Positions 1 to 10,904 of a DNA stretch of 64,000 bases are shown in pieces. A model generated the notes under the pieces. The model did not search any database and was not told where the DNA came from. It was given only the letters and a program-made list of their open reading frames with translations. The position numbers and the translations under genes were made by a program. Positions within the stretch are counted from its first letter, which is position 1. Each line of letters opens with the position of its first letter. The stretch lies in assembly GCF_030272615.1 (NCBI RefSeq), contig NC_081411.1, positions 823,912,397 to 823,976,396 of the forward strand, in the 5' to 3' direction. The DNA is from Cryptomeria japonica. Its lineage: Eukaryota; Streptophyta; Pinopsida; Cupressales; Cupressaceae.

Positions 1-1300
1 GTTGGGGGAAGATGTTGGTTCTGAACTTGCCAACATACACTTGTTTGAAGTTTTAAAACTTCCCAAACTCTACAAATCTCTCTGAAATCGATCGACACCA
101 TTTTCAGATCATCGGAATAAGTTTTGCAACTTTTAGGCACTTGCGCCACATTTTCGCATTTAATCGCGAAGACGTAATTTTCAAACCAGTCAAAACACCT
201 TTCTAGACCTCACCATCTAATAGGCATGTACTCTGATATACAAGCATGAACTCTACCAAATGGTTTCTCGAGACAAATCTCGAGCAAAGAGATATTAATT
301 GTCAAAAATGACCAACTGGCTTTGTGGACATTGTGGACTTGATGAAGTCAATGTTCAGGCAACTCATGATGCCTTTCTTAAAAATATCAAAAGACCTCCA
401 TAGACCCTCAAATCTGAGACGTAGCTACCTTATAGTACATATCAAATCTTTGAATTATCAGTTCAACCAAAAGGATGACTAGGTGCAAATGACGCGCTCA
501 TGAAAACAACTACTTTAACTAATATAGCACTGAAGGTATGGATAACTGAAACAGATGGCTCAAGGAACCCTTCTAAAAACTGATGAAACAGACTAGTAGA
601 GGATTGAAATTTGAAAAATAGCTCATTATTTATACCAAAAATAGCTCGGAATAAACATTCTGACATAACACCCACTGAGGCAACTTTTACACTTATGCAA
701 AAATAGGGCTCCAACTAGCTGCTAAAATAGGGACTTGTCAAACAACACAAACTGCAAACGGATTGAACCTGCAAACTGATCAAATGGATTCACAAAGACT
801 TGAAATTTTGCATGGAGGCTCACATTTATGCATATAATTCAATCCATTTTGAATTTCAATATGATGATCAACAGGGAAAAAGATACAAGCACTCAGAGTA
901 GGCCACTTAATAAAATCTGCAAATGTGCCTAAAATGCACTTTCAACTCACCCCTTGAAATGGGTACCTGATAAACTGATCCAAACTGAAAACTGAAAGTT
1001 TTACAACACTTCATTAGCTAAATGAAAGGTGTAGGACACACTTCCCAAGCCTTACCCTTCGAAAATCAACTGGCTCCATTCAACCCCCTTTCTAACTAGG
1101 TCATTCAAACTGACTCATTTGGAAAATCAGAGCAAAATTTTGAAATGGGCCTCTAAAATTGACTCAAATTTAATGAGTCCCAATAGAGCCTTTGGTTGAT
1201 CCCCTTGTTTTCCCTTTTGATTCAAGTCTAGTTCTTTATTTGGGGTGGCCACCTTGTCAAGAGTCTTGGTTATTGAATATTATATAGAACCTTGTGGATC
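1..1300. other. Unassigned sequence, no gene recognised
   Basis: Both strands were read; only short open frames occur and none shows a motif I recognise. The region lies on the downstream side of the minus-strand gypsy gag remnant D, so it may be decayed D sequence. No LTR ends, target duplications or tandem repeats were found. Confidence 0.4.
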
Positions 1301-2285
1301 TTAAGATACTATGGCAGTTGTATTAGGATCTATGGCCCTCTTTTTGGGTCTTGTATTGTTGGCCACATGGTCACTACTTATCTGATTCATTCCACAAAAA
1401 ATAGCTTCTTGCCAATTCATAAAAGATGATTTTTCTTGTGGATGGTTTGGACAACCACCAAATTGTTGTTGCTCTAAACTTGTTGGTTCATTTTGTGCCA
1501 TTTAGGCCTGAGAAAACTCAACATTTTGACATGAGGTCTATTTATGTGGATGATTGTTGTCAATGGGACAGCATCCCTCATGGGGATTCATGACATGGTT
1601 TAACAACCTCCTGTAGATTCTATAAGTCTAGTGGTTGTATCGGGCATTGACGGGTCGATCTTTTGGTGCAAGTGCAATCCTAGCTTGTAACAAATGGTAT
1701 TAGATCTTGGTCACAAGTTCAAATCATTCAGACTATGGTGAGTGACACTGGGAGGAGGGTTGTTGGTAGTGGGGTAGCGTCCCTCATAGAGATTCATGAC
1801 ATGGTTTAATAGCCTCCTATGGATTCTATAATTCTAGTGGTTGTATCAAGCATTGCTAGGTCGATCTTTTGGTGCAATGGCAACCCTAGCTTGTAACACT
1901 GAGTGCATTTATTGCACCATTATTTCTCTTGAGCAAGATTATTCTACATTGTCACCAATGCTCTTGAGGCACTTGCAACCATGAGAGTCAAACTATTCCA
2001 GGGCCTAACATTACTCCATTGGTTCTACCCTTGAATGTTGGGCCTCTGTTGTTGATAGCTCCAATTTTGCAATTGGTAGGGCTTGCTGGTCTATGACAAA
2101 TATCTCTTAACTAAGACAAAATTGTTTCCAATCCCCTACAGTTGTTGTTGTAAAGGGTTGATCATTTTTTGAATTGAGGCCTCAAGAGAGGCCTATAGCT
2201 CCTTAATCTCAAAAGATAATGGAGAAGGCGTAGGTGTGCGTAATTGACTTATAGATTCTACTGAGATAGGCACCAAAGTAGGTTA
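1301..2285 (-). pseudogene. Element D: decayed C-terminal part of a Ty3/gypsy gag, split by a TRIM
   Basis: Reading leftward from 2285, the minus strand gives a Gln- and Pro-rich linker (NPLQQQL near 2150) of the kind seen between gag core and zinc knuckle, with several stops. It resumes after the TRIM as a 66-codon open stretch at 1501-1301 (EQQQFGGCPN near its start). It is the continuation of the minus-strand gag at 61800-61465, from which it was separated by insertion of element C. No intact zinc knuckle, protease or pol motif is visible. Assignment rests mainly on continuity with the right-hand gag fragments, so the exact limits are uncertain. Confidence 0.4.
1555..1898 (+). mobile_element. 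TRIM (terminal-repeat retrotransposon in miniature), 344 bp
   Basis: Two direct repeats of 138 bp (1555-1692 and 1761-1898) both start TGTTG and end CTTGTAACA. Two bases after the first repeat comes TGGTATTAGATC (1695-1706), a mutated form of the initiator-methionine tRNA primer-binding site TGGTATCAGAGC. The purine tract GGGAGGAGGG lies just before the second repeat. The internal part is only 68 bp and has no coding capacity. The order LTR, PBS, PPT, LTR at this size is the definition of a TRIM. Flanking pentamers ATGAT and CTGAG agree at 3 of 5 positions, so the target duplication is decayed or absent. Confidence 0.8.
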
Positions 2286-3505
2286 TGTTAGATAGTTCAG
2301 ATAACCAGAAGACAACTGAGAGGGGGGGATGAATCAGTTGTCACACATTATAGAAACCATTAACAATTTAAACTTTAATACTGGAACCCAAAACATTAAT
2401 ACTAGAATAGAAGATAAACAAATTAAGCATAAACAATAATCACATAATGAAAGCCATCAACATAACACCAAGATTTGTATGTGAAAAACCCAGTAAAGGG
2501 AAAAACCACGGTGGGAAGCCTACCCACAGTGAGATAATACTTTTGAAGTAAGTATGTGAATTATAATTGAGGGGCTTGCACTTGTAGGAAGGCCAACAAC
2601 CTAGAGTACACTGCTCATCACAAAAGGAGCCTCACTGACTACATATAAATCTAGACTAAAATCTAGAGAAGTGTTGAACTATAAAAGATAGCATCTCCTA
2701 TGCCTGAGTACAGTTTCGGTTAAGCTCAATACTGGAGGACTAAATCCTCTTACATAAACCCAATTCGATCTCCAATGATCGACCAAGTCCTTTGCCTGAA
2801 TGATATTACATTATTCGCACATTACATTCCTTGACCATGATCTCTTACATTAACCATGATGATCTACAATGAGATCTTACATCTATATATACAAAACCTC
2901 AATCATAAACAATCAGGTCGGCCACCAGACAATAAATCGATTACATAATTACAAACCATGTCGGACTTAGACCAAAACAAGTAATATCAACACATAAGAC
3001 ATCCCAAAAATATATCAATAGGTCCTATCCACACATTACAATAAATCTGGTCCATAACCTAGATCAACCAGGACCAAGTATAGGTCCATACGCTTTAGCA
3101 ATGATCTCCAAATGCCAAGTCTCGAACATGATCACCAACAACATCCTAAAAATCCATCAATAGTTGCACCAACACCACTTATACAATTCATCAAAGATCT
3201 CCATCAAAAGCTCTACTGGTGAAACCCTCATCGGAACCATAAACCAATCTTCTAAGCAAGTAGGATAGCATCCAATCACCAGACCAAAACCAACTGACCA
3301 AATATGAGTATAAGCATCATTAAAAAGTCAATTCCATCACTAGATTATATCAGAGCCTACCAGATCATGCCGGATCCAGGTTAACTAGAAACCACTCAAC
3401 CTACCAGGACCAGAAGGGTGCGGGTAAAGCCTCCAAATAGCTAGTGTTGACATCAATGATAAAACATCAATGCAACACATAAACAATTCCACCAAATGGC
3501 CAACA
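2286..3505 (-). repeat. Element C 3' LTR
   Basis: 1,220 bp, TG...CA bounded (TGTTAGATAG at the left, GGCCAACA at the right), matching 60260-61464 over its full length. On the element's sense strand it starts at 3505 right after the polypurine tract. It contains the G-tract stem-loop at 2311-2342 close to its sense 3' end. Confidence 0.9.
2311..2342 (-). other. C-rich-loop hairpin near the LTR end (element C, left copy)
   Basis: Perfect 9-bp inverted repeat GACAACTGA (2311-2319) and TCAGTTGTC (2334-2342) around a seven-G tract on the plus strand, hence a C-rich loop on the element's sense strand. The other C LTR has the same structure at 60285-60318 with 8 of 9 pairs. Confidence 0.75.
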
Positions 3506-3857
3506 ATCTCCCCTTTGGCATTGATGGCAACACTAGACGTGAAAAACATCTAGGTACTAAGAAATTCCAAACAAGTCTCCCCTTGTGGTAGATAGCCAAA
3601 AAACTCTCATAAATAGCTCTAAATATCTTTTCCTTTTTCACAACAATATCACTTCCCCTTTCTTTTTCTTTTTCACATCAATATCACTCCTCCTTTGACA
3701 TTAATGCCAGAAATCTAACAAAATTATCAAACCAAAAACATAAGCCTCTGAATCTCAAAGCTGACTACTCCCCCTAAGAAGTAGCATCCCACATCAGTGC
3801 TAGAATGAATAGTATCTCTAATAATGCATGTCGGACTAATGCCAAACTGCATAAATT
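3506..3857 (-). other. Element C 3' non-coding zone with multiple polypurine tracts
   Basis: On the minus strand the tract CCAAAGGGGAGAT (3506-3518) abuts the 3' LTR and is the likely plus-strand primer. Further polypurine-like blocks occur near 3576-3584, 3650-3668, 3687-3698 and 3768-3778. Several PPT-like copies upstream of the 3' LTR are a described trait of Sireviruses. No ORF of note lies here. Confidence 0.65.
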
Positions 3858-5303
3858 TGTTGGAATTTGCATGAAGCTTTCATTAATGATATGTTATGTT
3901 GTGATTGATGTCAATTAACCAGTAATGGTATTAATGATATTGTTGATATTGTTGTTATTATTTATATTGTCTTGTAACCTGTAGGAAGAATTTTTTGGAA
4001 GATATTGTAAAATGGTATGTAAGTTTGTGAGCTTAACCGGTAATCAGTATAGGAGTTTAAACCCTATTTATGTAATGTAACCAGTAAACCCTACCAGCTA
4101 TTTTTGTTAAACCCTAACCTATTAATATTGTTGAATTGGTTATGTTGGTTTATGATTTGATGTTGAGCAGTAATGCTGATGACACGTGTGATCATTGTAT
4201 GAAGATAAGTTCAAATTGTATTAGTGTGTTCTTTGTCTAGGGAATGAGCAATGTGTATTGCATCTAATACAAAGCATGTGATGAGTTACGAAGTTCGATG
4301 AAGTGGTGATCAAGGAGCCATTGGATTTTTCTTGATTGATGTGAAGAGATTGCAATGTGAATCCAATGGTCATACTTGAACTAAATTTGTTTATAATTTC
4401 TATGAGAGAATTAGGTTTTTATTGTGTTCTCAACCTAATTAATTTGCATATAAGGTCGATGAAGTTGTTTTGTAAAAGGTGTTTGTAGAAATCAGTTGAG
4501 TGTGTGGTTGCCGAACCAGGTTGATGAATCTATAGTTTGAGTAAAGGCAGATTAAAGCTTAAAAGGATATGATCAAGCAAGTGTTGTGCTATTCAGATAA
4601 ATCAAGCAAAACCTTGTTGTTTTCTAACAATTACAGTAGAACTAAAATCCCCTTACTCAGTAAGCTCTAACAAGCTTGGTTACTTCTTAAATACTCTAAC
4701 AAGGTGATCCATTATCTTGGATTCTGAAACCTTCTATCGAGGTTACTCCTAATAGGGTACTTGCTTCTAACAAGGCATTTGTAGTTAATCCCTTAACCGG
4801 GTGATTCCTAACAGGATCAATTCTTAACAAGACTTTTTGTAAATCTTTAACAAGGTTGGATCCTAATAGGGCAAACTTCAGAAGAGTTCAGATAGTTATC
4901 TTGTGAGTTTCATCTCACCGTGGTTTTTCCCATTTGGGTTTCCATGTCAAAAATATTTGTGTCATGTGGTGAATGGTTTTATGGTTATGATCTTATGGTT
5001 GATTTGATTAACTACTTAACTATTTTGATAAGGCATGATAACCGGAAGCATTGAGAAATGAAGTATGTTGACATATGATAAAGCATTTGGATGTTTACAA
5101 GTTTAAAGTTGTTTACTGTTAAGTTGCTACAACAGTCAATTAGTTTTTCTTGTGAGATATTATCTTGACAGAGTTATTTCATTGATAAGTTTACTTTGTG
5201 TGACTGAGATTGAGATTGGGAAGTTTGTATTAGTTTTCCAATTTACTAATTCACCCCCCTTCTCAGTAATCTACCAGATACTTATTCTTTCATCATACCA
5301 TCA
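3858..5303 (+). repeat. Solo LTR of the element A family
   Basis: 1,446 bp from TGTTGGAATTTGC to CATACCATCA, alignable from end to end with the A LTRs at 9531-10834 and 58798-60203. No PBS, internal region or partner LTR is attached, so it is a solo LTR inside the 3' region of C. It contains a C-tract hairpin near its right end (TTACTAA 5243-5249 pairing TCAGTAA 5263-5269). Flanking pentamers AAATT and CAATC agree at only 3 of 5 positions. Confidence 0.85.
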
Positions 5304-5379
5304 CAATCAAGTCTCTACGGGAGAGGCAAAAACTCCCAATCTGTCTCTTAGGTATTAAAATGATTCCTTGGATAAAGGT

Positions 5380-6990
5380 TTAGTGAAAATATCTATAATT
5401 TGTTCTTTAGTGTTCACATAAATTAGTCTAACTTCATTTGCTTCCACCTTCTCCTTCAAAAAGTTATATTTGATAGATATGTTCTTTATTTTAGAATCAA
5501 ATACTAGATTCTTTGATATATCAATAGAGAAGAGTTATTGTAGTGAATAACTACCAATGCATCACAATCCACCTTCATATCCTTCAACATTTGCTTCATC
5601 CATAAAACTTGTTGACAATTAGTAGCAACAACTACATACTCATCTTCAACAATAGATAAAGAAGTACATGACTGTTTCTTGCTAATCCATGAAACCAAAT
5701 TCTTTCCAAGAAAGAAAGCTCCACCGAAATTATTTTTTCAATCATTAACATCTCCAGCTCAGTCAGCATTTGTATATGCACATAAAGTAAAATCATCATC
5801 CTTAGGATACCATAAGCCATATTCTTATGTACCTTGCAAGTATCTAAAAATTCTTTTCACCGCCATCTCATGATTTTCTCTAGGACCACTCTAAAATATT
5901 GAAACAATACAAACAACATTCATGTCAAGCCTAGTATGAGTCAAATAAAGAAGACCTTCAGTCATAGATTTGTATCTTGTAGGATTTACCAGTGTAGAAA
6001 CATCTTTTCTTGCCAATTTCTCACTTGTAACCATAGGAGTATTTACTGGTTTAGAGTCTCCCATACCAAATTTCTTCAACAATTACTTAGCATATTTAGT
6101 TTGACAGATAAAAATACCTTTGTCAATTTGAGTAATCTGCAAACCTAAGAAAAATTTCATCTCACCAATCATAGACATCTCAAATTCTTTCTCCATATTC
6201 TTAGAAAATTATATGCATAATTTATCTTTACCTCCAAAAATAATGTCATCACCAAATACTTAAACAATCAGTATATCATCATCAGTGATTTTATAATATA
6301 AATTACTATCAACACTGCCCTTAGTAAAACTAAGCTTCAAAAGATATTTATACAACCTTGCATACCAAGCTCTAGGTGCTTGTTTTAATCCATATAAAGA
6401 TTTCCTTAACCTGCAAACCATATTTGTATCATCTGATAGTGAAAAACCATCATGTTTCTCAATATAAACTTCCTCATCAAGATCCCCTTTCCAAAATACA
6501 CATTTAACATCCATCTGATAAACCTTGTAGTTTTTGTAAGCAACATAGGCAAGAAATAATCCTACAGCTTCAATCCTAGATACAGGTGCAAAAGTCTCTC
6601 CATAATCAATTCCTTCCTTTTGAGAATATCCTTTACAAACCATTCTAGCCTTATTCCTTATAACTTGACCATCCTCATTCAATTTATTCCTAAAAACCCA
6701 TTTAGTTTCAATAACATTTTTATTTTTAGGCCAGGGAACCAAAGTCCATGTGTTATTTTTCTCAATCTAATCTAATTCTTCTTCCATAGCTTTTAACCAA
6801 TTTTCATCTTTACATGCCTCGATTATTGATACTGGTTCAACTTGTGAAATTAGACATACCTCATTAGTTACCAGTCTTCTTCTTGTCATCAGTCCATTTC
6901 TCTTATCCCCAATGATTTTATATTTTGAATGATTAAATCTCACATACCTAGGAGTATTCTGACTCTCTGTTCCTCTTCCCTGTTCTTCTG
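5380..6990 (-). pseudogene. Element C reverse transcriptase and RNase H (degenerate)
   Basis: The longest open piece is 6742-6260. It encodes copia RT blocks: [13 protein letters not shown] at its start, then ETFAPV, YQMDVK, EVYIEK and [13 protein letters not shown]. Just downstream a stop precedes FGDDIIFGG, the active-site box, where copia normally has YVDD; the two aspartates remain. The RNase H part follows (5820-5504), with SWISKKQ and DEYVV recognisable, then decays by frameshifts toward 5380. Stops include changes fitting CAG to TAG. The remnant joins on to the integrase at 7130 and up. Confidence 0.85.
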
Positions 6991-7129
6991 TTACTGTAGA
7001 ATTATTTGATGTTTCCAGAGTAACTGATTCAACTCTCTATTTCGGTAAAGGTGCCACTGGTTCAGATATAATCATTTCCACTACCGGTTCCTTTTAATAA
7101 ACTCAGATTTGACTTTTGTTCGGCTCATC

Positions 7130-8281
7130 TACTTTGACATTAGCACTCTCAACAATTCTCTGCAATCTCTTGTTATAACATTTCTATGTTTTTCTTTCAT
7201 TAGAATAACCAAGAAATATGCCTTCATCACATCTAGGATCAAATTTCCCAATAGTATCATCTCTCCTGATATAATATTTACTACAAAAAATTCTAAAATA
7301 CTTAATTGTAGGTGTATTGCCAAACCATAATTCATAAGGTGTCTTACAAGTTTCTCCTTTCATATATACTATGTTGAATGCAAAAACAATTGTACTCGCT
7401 ACTTCTCTCCAATAGATATGAGGTAGATTAGCTTTCATCATCATTGTTCTAGTAGTGTCCAAGATCATCTTGATCTTCCTTTCCACAACTCCATTCTGCT
7501 GAGGTGTCCGTGGAGCAGAAAATTATCTTCTTATATCATGCTTGTCACAAAAAGTTATTAAACTCACCAGATGTGAATTATCCACCATGATCCGATCTCA
7601 AACATTTAATCTTCAATCCTGTCTCAGTTTCCACTTTATCCTTAAAGATTTTAAACTTTTCAAATGCTTCAGATTTTTCTCTCAAAAAAGTAACCATCAT
7701 TCTAGAATAATCATAAAGATTAGCATGAAATATCTATCACCATGAAAACTTTTAACTCTAGCAGGGCCACACAAATCAGTATGAATAAGATCAAGAACAT
7801 CATTTGATTTATCTTGTATACTCCTAAAAGAGGTTTTGACCTATTTACCCATTTTACATTCTTTACATACCGGATCATAGGGCTTCATAATCTTAGGTAT
7901 ATTCCTATCTGCCTTAGTTGAACTGATCTTTACAATGCAATCAAAATTCACATGACATGACCTTTTATGCCATAGCCAACTCTCATCAATCTGTTTAATC
8001 AAACATTTCTTCTGACTAGAGTTCAAATGAAATATATTACCTTTTATCTATGCACCGGCAATCTCCAAGCCAGATCTATTAATGATTTTTCATTTTCCAT
8101 CCTTGAACTATAATTGAAATCCCTTATCTACCAATTGTCCTACACTCAAAAGATTATGCTTCAAACCTTGAATATAATAAACATTGTCAATATTGTTCTT
8201 ACCATCCAATGATATAGTTCCTTTTCCTTTGATCATGCATGCCTTGTCATCTCCAAATCTAACTAGTCCACCATCAAATTC
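7130..8281 (-). pseudogene. Element C GAG-pre-integrase and integrase (degenerate)
   Basis: From 8281 leftward the minus strand reads GLKHNLLSVGQL (pre-integrase), then WHKRSCHVNF and CKECKMGK (His and Cys of the zinc-binding N-terminal domain, ORF 8026-7841). The core contains HTDLCGPA around 7800 and PQQNGVVER around 7490, followed by the open stretch 7486-7184 with ELWFGNTP and FLGYSNE. The middle catalytic segment is scrambled by frameshifts between about 7780 and 7540. This domain order (integrase before RT) assigns the element to Ty1/copia. Confidence 0.82.
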
Positions 8282-8521
8282 TTACAAAGATAGAAACTTC
8301 CATTTATCTCCAATCATATGATGTGAACAACTACTTTCAATTACCCATTCATCCTTGTCTTCAATTTTAGCAGTAAGTGCCTTTCCTTTAGGTACATTCT
8401 CTTCCAGTGTTGAATCATCTTCCTTGATAGCCAGGAACATCCATTCCTTCCCATTGCTGGATCCACTAGCAGAGTCTTCTGTCAGTTCATCATCTAAATC
8501 AGTAATGCCTTCCTCATCCAC
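8282..8521 (-). pseudogene. Element C protease segment with altered active site
   Basis: A 79-codon open stretch contains WVIESSCSHHM. Copia proteases of this type read W(I/V)(I/L)DSG(C/A)S(R/H)HM. Here the catalytic aspartate is glutamate and the following glycine is serine, so the protease should be inactive. An acidic linker precedes it (DLDDELTEDSAS). It continues downstream into the pre-integrase region and upstream into gag, with one stop on each side. Confidence 0.8.
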
Positions 8522-8566
8522 TATGTAACATGATTTGTCTTTGTTTTTCTTGTACTTATATTTGTT

Positions 8567-9525
8567 CTAATATCTAAGGTTAGGCTTAAATGATCTTCTA
8601 ACTCTTTCTTCAAATCTTAAATTCCTTTCATGACATCTAGATGCAAAATGACCAATCTTATTACATGCAAAACATTTAAAAGGTGCTTTTCCTTCATACT
8701 TACTTCCTACCGGTCCTTCCAGTACTCTTCTAGCAAATACTGCTTCAAGTTTCTCAAACTCATCATCTCCTCTCTTCATATCTTATAATTCCTTTGCATA
8801 TAAAGCTTTCCAGTCTTGCTTACTGGTTGTAGATGTGGATGCATGAAAAGAAGGTTCAGTCTTCACAGCTCCAGAAGGTCTAAATTCCTCAAGCTCAAAA
8901 GTAGATAGTTTCCAAAGTAAGGTATCTCTATTGACAGATGTATTAGCCATTGTTATTGATTCAATAATAACAGTAGCCTTCATTTTGTATGCCAGTGGTA
9001 GGGATCTCAAAACTTTTGAAATAATTTCATCTTCGCTCAGAGTTCCACCACAAAATTGAATTCCCATAACAATCTCATTTAATCTTTCCATGAATGTAGT
9101 AATCCTTTCATCTTCTTCCATCTTCAGGTTTTTATATCTCACTTGGTAACCATCAACTTTATCAATCTTCACTATAGGTTCACCTTCATTGAGACTCTCC
9201 AACTTATCCCATATAGACTTTCCAAATGATTTGTCTGTTAATCCCATTATTTGCTAATCAAAAAGTGCACACAAGAGGGCTTCTCTTGCTCTACAATCGT
9301 TCTTAGGCTCCTTGTCCAGGTTAGCTGGAGGAGGATTGCCAGATCCTAGATTATAGAGTGTGACACCATTCTATGTGATCTCCCAAATCTCCTTGCCAAG
9401 ACATCTCAGATGAGTCTCCATTGGAATCTTCCATATTGTGTAATTTGTTCCATCAAGCCTCAGAATATCCCTTCGAAAGATAGCTCCAGAAGAACTGGAT
9501 GAACTTGCACTGTTAGTCGCCATAT
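8567..9525 (-). pseudogene. Element C gag with one CCHC zinc knuckle
   Basis: Start ATG at 9523-9525 gives a Ser-rich N terminus followed by LDGTNYTIWK, the copia gag start motif. The core continues through KIWDKLE-like sequence and DERITTFMERLNEIV (ORF 9247-8783), then CFACNKIGHFASRC (ORF 8779-8567), a single CX2CX4HX4C knuckle. Stops separate the three pieces. The ATG is only a few bases from the point where element A inserted (target GATCT, 9526-9530); the C leader continues at 60204. Confidence 0.85.
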
Positions 9526-9530
9526 GATCT

Positions 9531-10834
9531 TGTTGGCAATTGCATGAAGATTGCATTAATGATTTGTTATGTTGTCATTGATTTTAATTAACAGGTAATA
9601 TTATTGTTGTAATGATGTTTTGTAGCCAGTAGAAAGAGCTAATGAAAAGAAAGTGTAACCGGTAGGTAAGTTTATGGAGTGAAACGGTATTGCTAAGTAT
9701 TGGAGAGTTGAACCAGTAAACCCTACTAGTTGTTTTGATAAACCCTAACCGATTAAGTTTGGTGAATTGGTTATATTGGTTAATGATCTGATGATGAGCG
9801 GTAACGATTACGATACGTATGCATATTGTATGAACAGAGTTTCAAAGAGTTTTTGGTGTGTTGAGTTAATGTTTTTATCTAGGGAATGAGAAAGTATATT
9901 GCATGTAATGCAAAGCACATGATGAGTTACTAATTTCGATGAAGTGGTAATCAAGGAGCGGTCGAGGCTTTCTTGAATAATGTGTAGATATTGTTATGTG
10001 ATCCAATGGTCATACTTGAACTGACTTGTTTTTAATCTCTATGAGAATTAGGTTTTTGTTGTGTTACAGACCTAGTTGATTTGTTTATAAGGTTGATGAG
10101 TTGTTTAGTTTTGGAGCTGGCAAAGTTGAATTAAGTGTGTGGTTTCTAAATTGGATGATGTATCTTTAGTTTGAGTAAAGTCAGATAGGAGCATGAAAAG
10201 GATTTGAACAAGCAAGTGAAGTTCTATTCAAATAGATCAACAAACTCCTATTGTTTTTTAACAATTACAATAGTTAAATCCCCTAACTGGGTAAGCTCTA
10301 ACAAGCTTGGTGTTATTCAAATCCTCTAACTAGGTGATCCATTATCTTGGATTCTAAATCCTTTATAAAGGTTACTCCGCATAGGGTATTGCTTCTAACA
10401 AGGCATTATATTCAATCCCTTAACTAGGTGGTCCCTAATAGGATCTGTTCTTAACAGGACTTTTTGTAAAATCTTTAACAGGCTTGGCTCCTAACAAGGT
10501 GAACTTTAGAAGAGTTCAGAAGAGTTGATTTGCTTAACTACTCTTTTTACTTTGATAAGTTATGGTATCCAGTAACAATCTGAAATGAGGTTTTACTTAT
10601 GTCAAGTAAAATTATTTGGATGATTGTGAGTTTCAAATTGTTTACTATTATCTGTTGTAATAGTCAACTGGTTTATCTTGACAGTTTTATTCTGACAAAC
10701 ATTTGCATTTATAGTTCTAAGTTTACTTGAGAGGCTGGTTCTGAGATTGGTGAAGTTAATATCAGTTTTTCTATCTACTAACTCACCCCCCCTCTCAGTA
10801 GTTGACCGGATCCTTTTCTTTCATCATACCATCA
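9531..10834 (+). repeat. Element A 5' LTR
   Basis: 1,304 bp, TGTTGGCAATT to CATACCATCA. Matches 58798-60203 but lacks about 100 bp near 10527 that the 3' copy has. A C-tract hairpin lies near its end (CTACTAA from 10775, pairing with TCAGTAG ending at 10801). Confidence 0.9.
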
Positions 10835-10835
10835 A

Positions 10836-10848
10836 TTGATATCAGAGC
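10836..10848 (+). other. Element A primer-binding site
   Basis: TTGATATCAGAGC lies one base after the 5' LTR and differs slightly from the initiator-Met tRNA PBS TGGTATCAGAGC used by most plant copia elements. Confidence 0.75.
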
Positions 10849-10904
10849 ATCTCAGGTCCTCTAAGGTCTAAGCCTAACAACTTGAGGTAAATATCATGTA
10901 GAAC

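Noticed and set aside
1568-1899. Tandem duplication or SINE
   Set aside because: The repeat limits coincide with LTR-type ends and are followed and preceded by a PBS-like and a PPT-like motif, so a TRIM explains them better.
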